Shown: positions 24,202 through 25,293 of the stretch, one piece after another
Position numbering within the stretch: the stretch's first letter is position 1
Layout of the letters: every line of letters begins with the position of its first letter
DNA from: JAAEUE01 sp039180225
GTDB taxonomy: Bacteria; Pseudomonadota; Alphaproteobacteria; Rhizobiales; CAJQND01
Length of the DNA stretch: 25,293 bases
Assembly (NCBI GenBank): GCA_039180225.1
Contig: JBCDDQ010000026.1
Location: forward strand, 1 to 25,293
Direction: 5' to 3'
Notes under the pieces: model-generated
What the model was told of the DNA's origin: nothing
Database searches by the model: none
The model's input: the letters and a program-made list of their open reading frames with translations, nothing else
Made by a program: the position numbers and the translations under genes

Positions 24202-25071
24202 ATGGCCTGGAAAGACGACAAACAGTTTGTCACGGTAAAGGGCCTCTCCATGGCCTACAAGAAGATGGGGGCCGGCGATCCCATCCTCTTCCTGCACGGA
24301 AACCCAACCTCGTCGTTCCTGTGGCGCAACGTTATGGGGCCCCTGGCGGCCACGCATCAGTGCTTTGCGCCTGATCTTATTGGCATGGGCGATTCCGACA
24401 AGCTTCCAAACCCGGGTCCGGAAAGCTACCGCTTTGTGGAGCATCGTGACTATCTGAACGGCATTCTCGATCAGATCCTGCCCGATGCCCCAGTGGTGCT
24501 GGTGATCCATGATTGGGGGTCCGCCCTCGGATTTGACTGGGCCCACCGCAACCCGGATCGGGTCCGCGCCATCGCCTATATGGAGGGCATTGTCCGCCCC
24601 ATGACATGGGACGAATTCAACCAGCAGGCCCGGCCCGTCTTTGAGGGCTTCCGTTCGCCCGCCGGCGAAGAGATGGTGCTGGAGAAAAACGTCTTCGTGG
24701 AGAGGGTATTGCCCGGATCGGTTCTGCGCGATTTGGACGATGGGGAGATGACCGAATACCGCCGGCCTTTTCAAGATGCCGGCGAAGACCGCAGGCCCAC
24801 CCTGACCTGGCCGCGGCAGATCCCCCTGGGCGGCGAGCCGGCCGATGTGGTGCAGATTGTTGAAGATTACGGTGCCTGGCTGAACCGGAGCGACTTGCCG
24901 AAGCTCTTCATCAACGCTGAGCCAGGCGCCATTCTCATTGGCGACCAGAGGGAGTTTTGCCGCTCTTGGCCGAACCAGACCGAGGTCACTGTGAAGGGGG
25001 CTCACTTCATTCAGGAAGATTCCGCTGCGGAGATCTCCGAAGCGATTGCCGGATGGATAAAGACGTTCTAG
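24202..25071 (+). CDS. Haloalkane dehalogenase, LinB/DhaA subfamily (HLD-II)
   Basis: A 289-residue alpha/beta hydrolase that cleaves carbon-halogen bonds of haloalkanes by hydrolysis. Catalytic and halide-binding residues are all visible: N34 in LHGNPTSS, nucleophile D104 and W105 in HDWGS, acid E128 in YMEGI, and base H268 in GAHFIQED. Conserved blocks are APDLIGMGDSDK (56-67), the cap-domain TWDEFNQQARPVFEGFR and the LGGEPADV stretch. E128 as catalytic acid places it in the HLD-II group with LinB, DhaA and DmbA. A strong ribosome site AGAGGAGAG (24189-24197) precedes ATG 24202. No alcohol or aldehyde dehydrogenase for haloalkane use is obvious, although the two upstream SDR genes could oxidise an alcohol product (inference). 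Confidence 0.93.
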   Translation: MAWKDDKQFVTVKGLSMAYKKMGAGDPILFLHGNPTSSFLWRNVMGPLAATHQCFAPDLIGMGDSDKLPNPGPESYRFVEHRDYLNGILDQILPDAPVVLVIHDWGSALGFDWAHRNPDRVRAIAYMEGIVRPMTWDEFNQQARPVFEGFRSPAGEEMVLEKNVFVERVLPGSVLRDLDDGEMTEYRRPFQDAGEDRRPTLTWPRQIPLGGEPADVVQIVEDYGAWLNRSDLPKLFINAEPGAILIGDQREFCRSWPNQTEVTVKGAHFIQEDSAAEISEAIAGWIKTF

Positions 25072-25080
25072 CCGGTGCCA

Positions 25081-25293
25081 TCACCACGTCCGCTCGGCCA
25101 CAAAGTGCCAGTGCCACGAGCCGTCTTCGCCCACATCCTCCAGACTGCGCAGCTCAAAATTCTCAAGCATTTCCACCAGTTCGGCACCATTGCAGAAGTA
25201 GTGCGGGTGAGACTTATCGCCTTCTTCGTCAGGGCGCACAAATGTGTTGGGCGCAATCTCAACACCCAGGCCATAATCTGACCGGCGTTTGGA
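25081..25293 (-). CDS. C-terminus of a class I SAM-dependent methyltransferase-like protein (partial)
   Basis: An open minus-strand frame enters from the right edge and ends at TGA 25083-25081, giving 70 residues. It reads SKRRSDYGLGVEIAPNTFV, later GDKSHPHYFCNGAELVEMLENFELRSLED, and ends GSWHWHFVAERTW. The GxGxEIxPNTF, HPHYFC and GSWHWHxxAER pattern is what I recall from the C-terminus of small class I methyltransferases of the TehB-like/methyltransf_11 kind; the SAM-binding part lies outside the window. It converges on the dehalogenase gene with a 9-bp gap and no visible terminator. Confidence 0.65.
   Translation of the reverse strand, partial: SKRRSDYGLGVEIAPNTFVRPDEEGDKSHPHYFCNGAELVEMLENFELRSLEDVGEDGSWHWHFVAERTW

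Overview
The window looks like a chromosomal segment of a marine or soil type alphaproteobacterium. This rests on gene content: a methylsuccinyl-CoA dehydrogenase-type enzyme of the ethylmalonyl-CoA pathway, a HIG1-type twin-membrane protein, a FlmG-like flagellin glycosyltransferase, DUF599/DUF1989 proteins and many DMT transporters, with moderately high GC. I cannot assign a genus. I see no tRNA, rRNA, insertion sequence, CRISPR array or phage gene.

Region 1 (1-4088, minus strand) is a signalling pair. A 1032-residue hybrid histidine kinase carries a periplasmic Tll0287-like domain with a CxxCH haem motif, two PAS domains, a kinase core, a receiver and a C-terminal Hpt domain. It is followed 31 bp later by a LuxO-like sigma-54-dependent response regulator cut by the window edge. 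A roughly 620-bp AT-richer gap (4089-4708) without a convincing gene separates this pair from region 2.

Region 2 (4709-14647) is a surface-sugar locus. Eight plus-strand genes, touching or overlapping, encode a TPR/glycosyltransferase resembling flagellin glycosyltransferase FlmG; NeuB, NeuC and NeuA (nonulosonic acid synthase, hydrolysing 2-epimerase, CMP-sugar synthase); a HisF-like/HisH-like/WbpG-PseA trio that normally turns an N-acetyl group into an acetamidino group; and a pyruvyltransferase-family protein. A Wzx-type flippase converges from the other strand with overlapping stop codons. Together these suggest synthesis of an N-acetimidoyl sialic/legionaminic-type sugar, its CMP activation and its transfer to flagellin or an exported glycan. 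Upstream genes for a 4-amino-6-deoxy precursor are absent here.

Region 3 (14648-15208) holds a perfect sigma-54 -24/-12 promoter and an upstream inverted repeat ahead of a small secreted protein. It could be a target of the LuxO-like regulator at the left end (inference).

Region 4 (15263-19382, minus strand) is a tightly packed operon: YihY/BrkB, DUF599, DUF1989 and two DMT-family transporters. Region 5 (19525-25071, plus strand) contains another DMT transporter, Mcd, two tandem SDR paralogues, a 63-residue HIG1-type protein and a haloalkane dehalogenase of the LinB/DhaA type. A methyltransferase C-terminus enters from the right edge on the minus strand (25081-25293).
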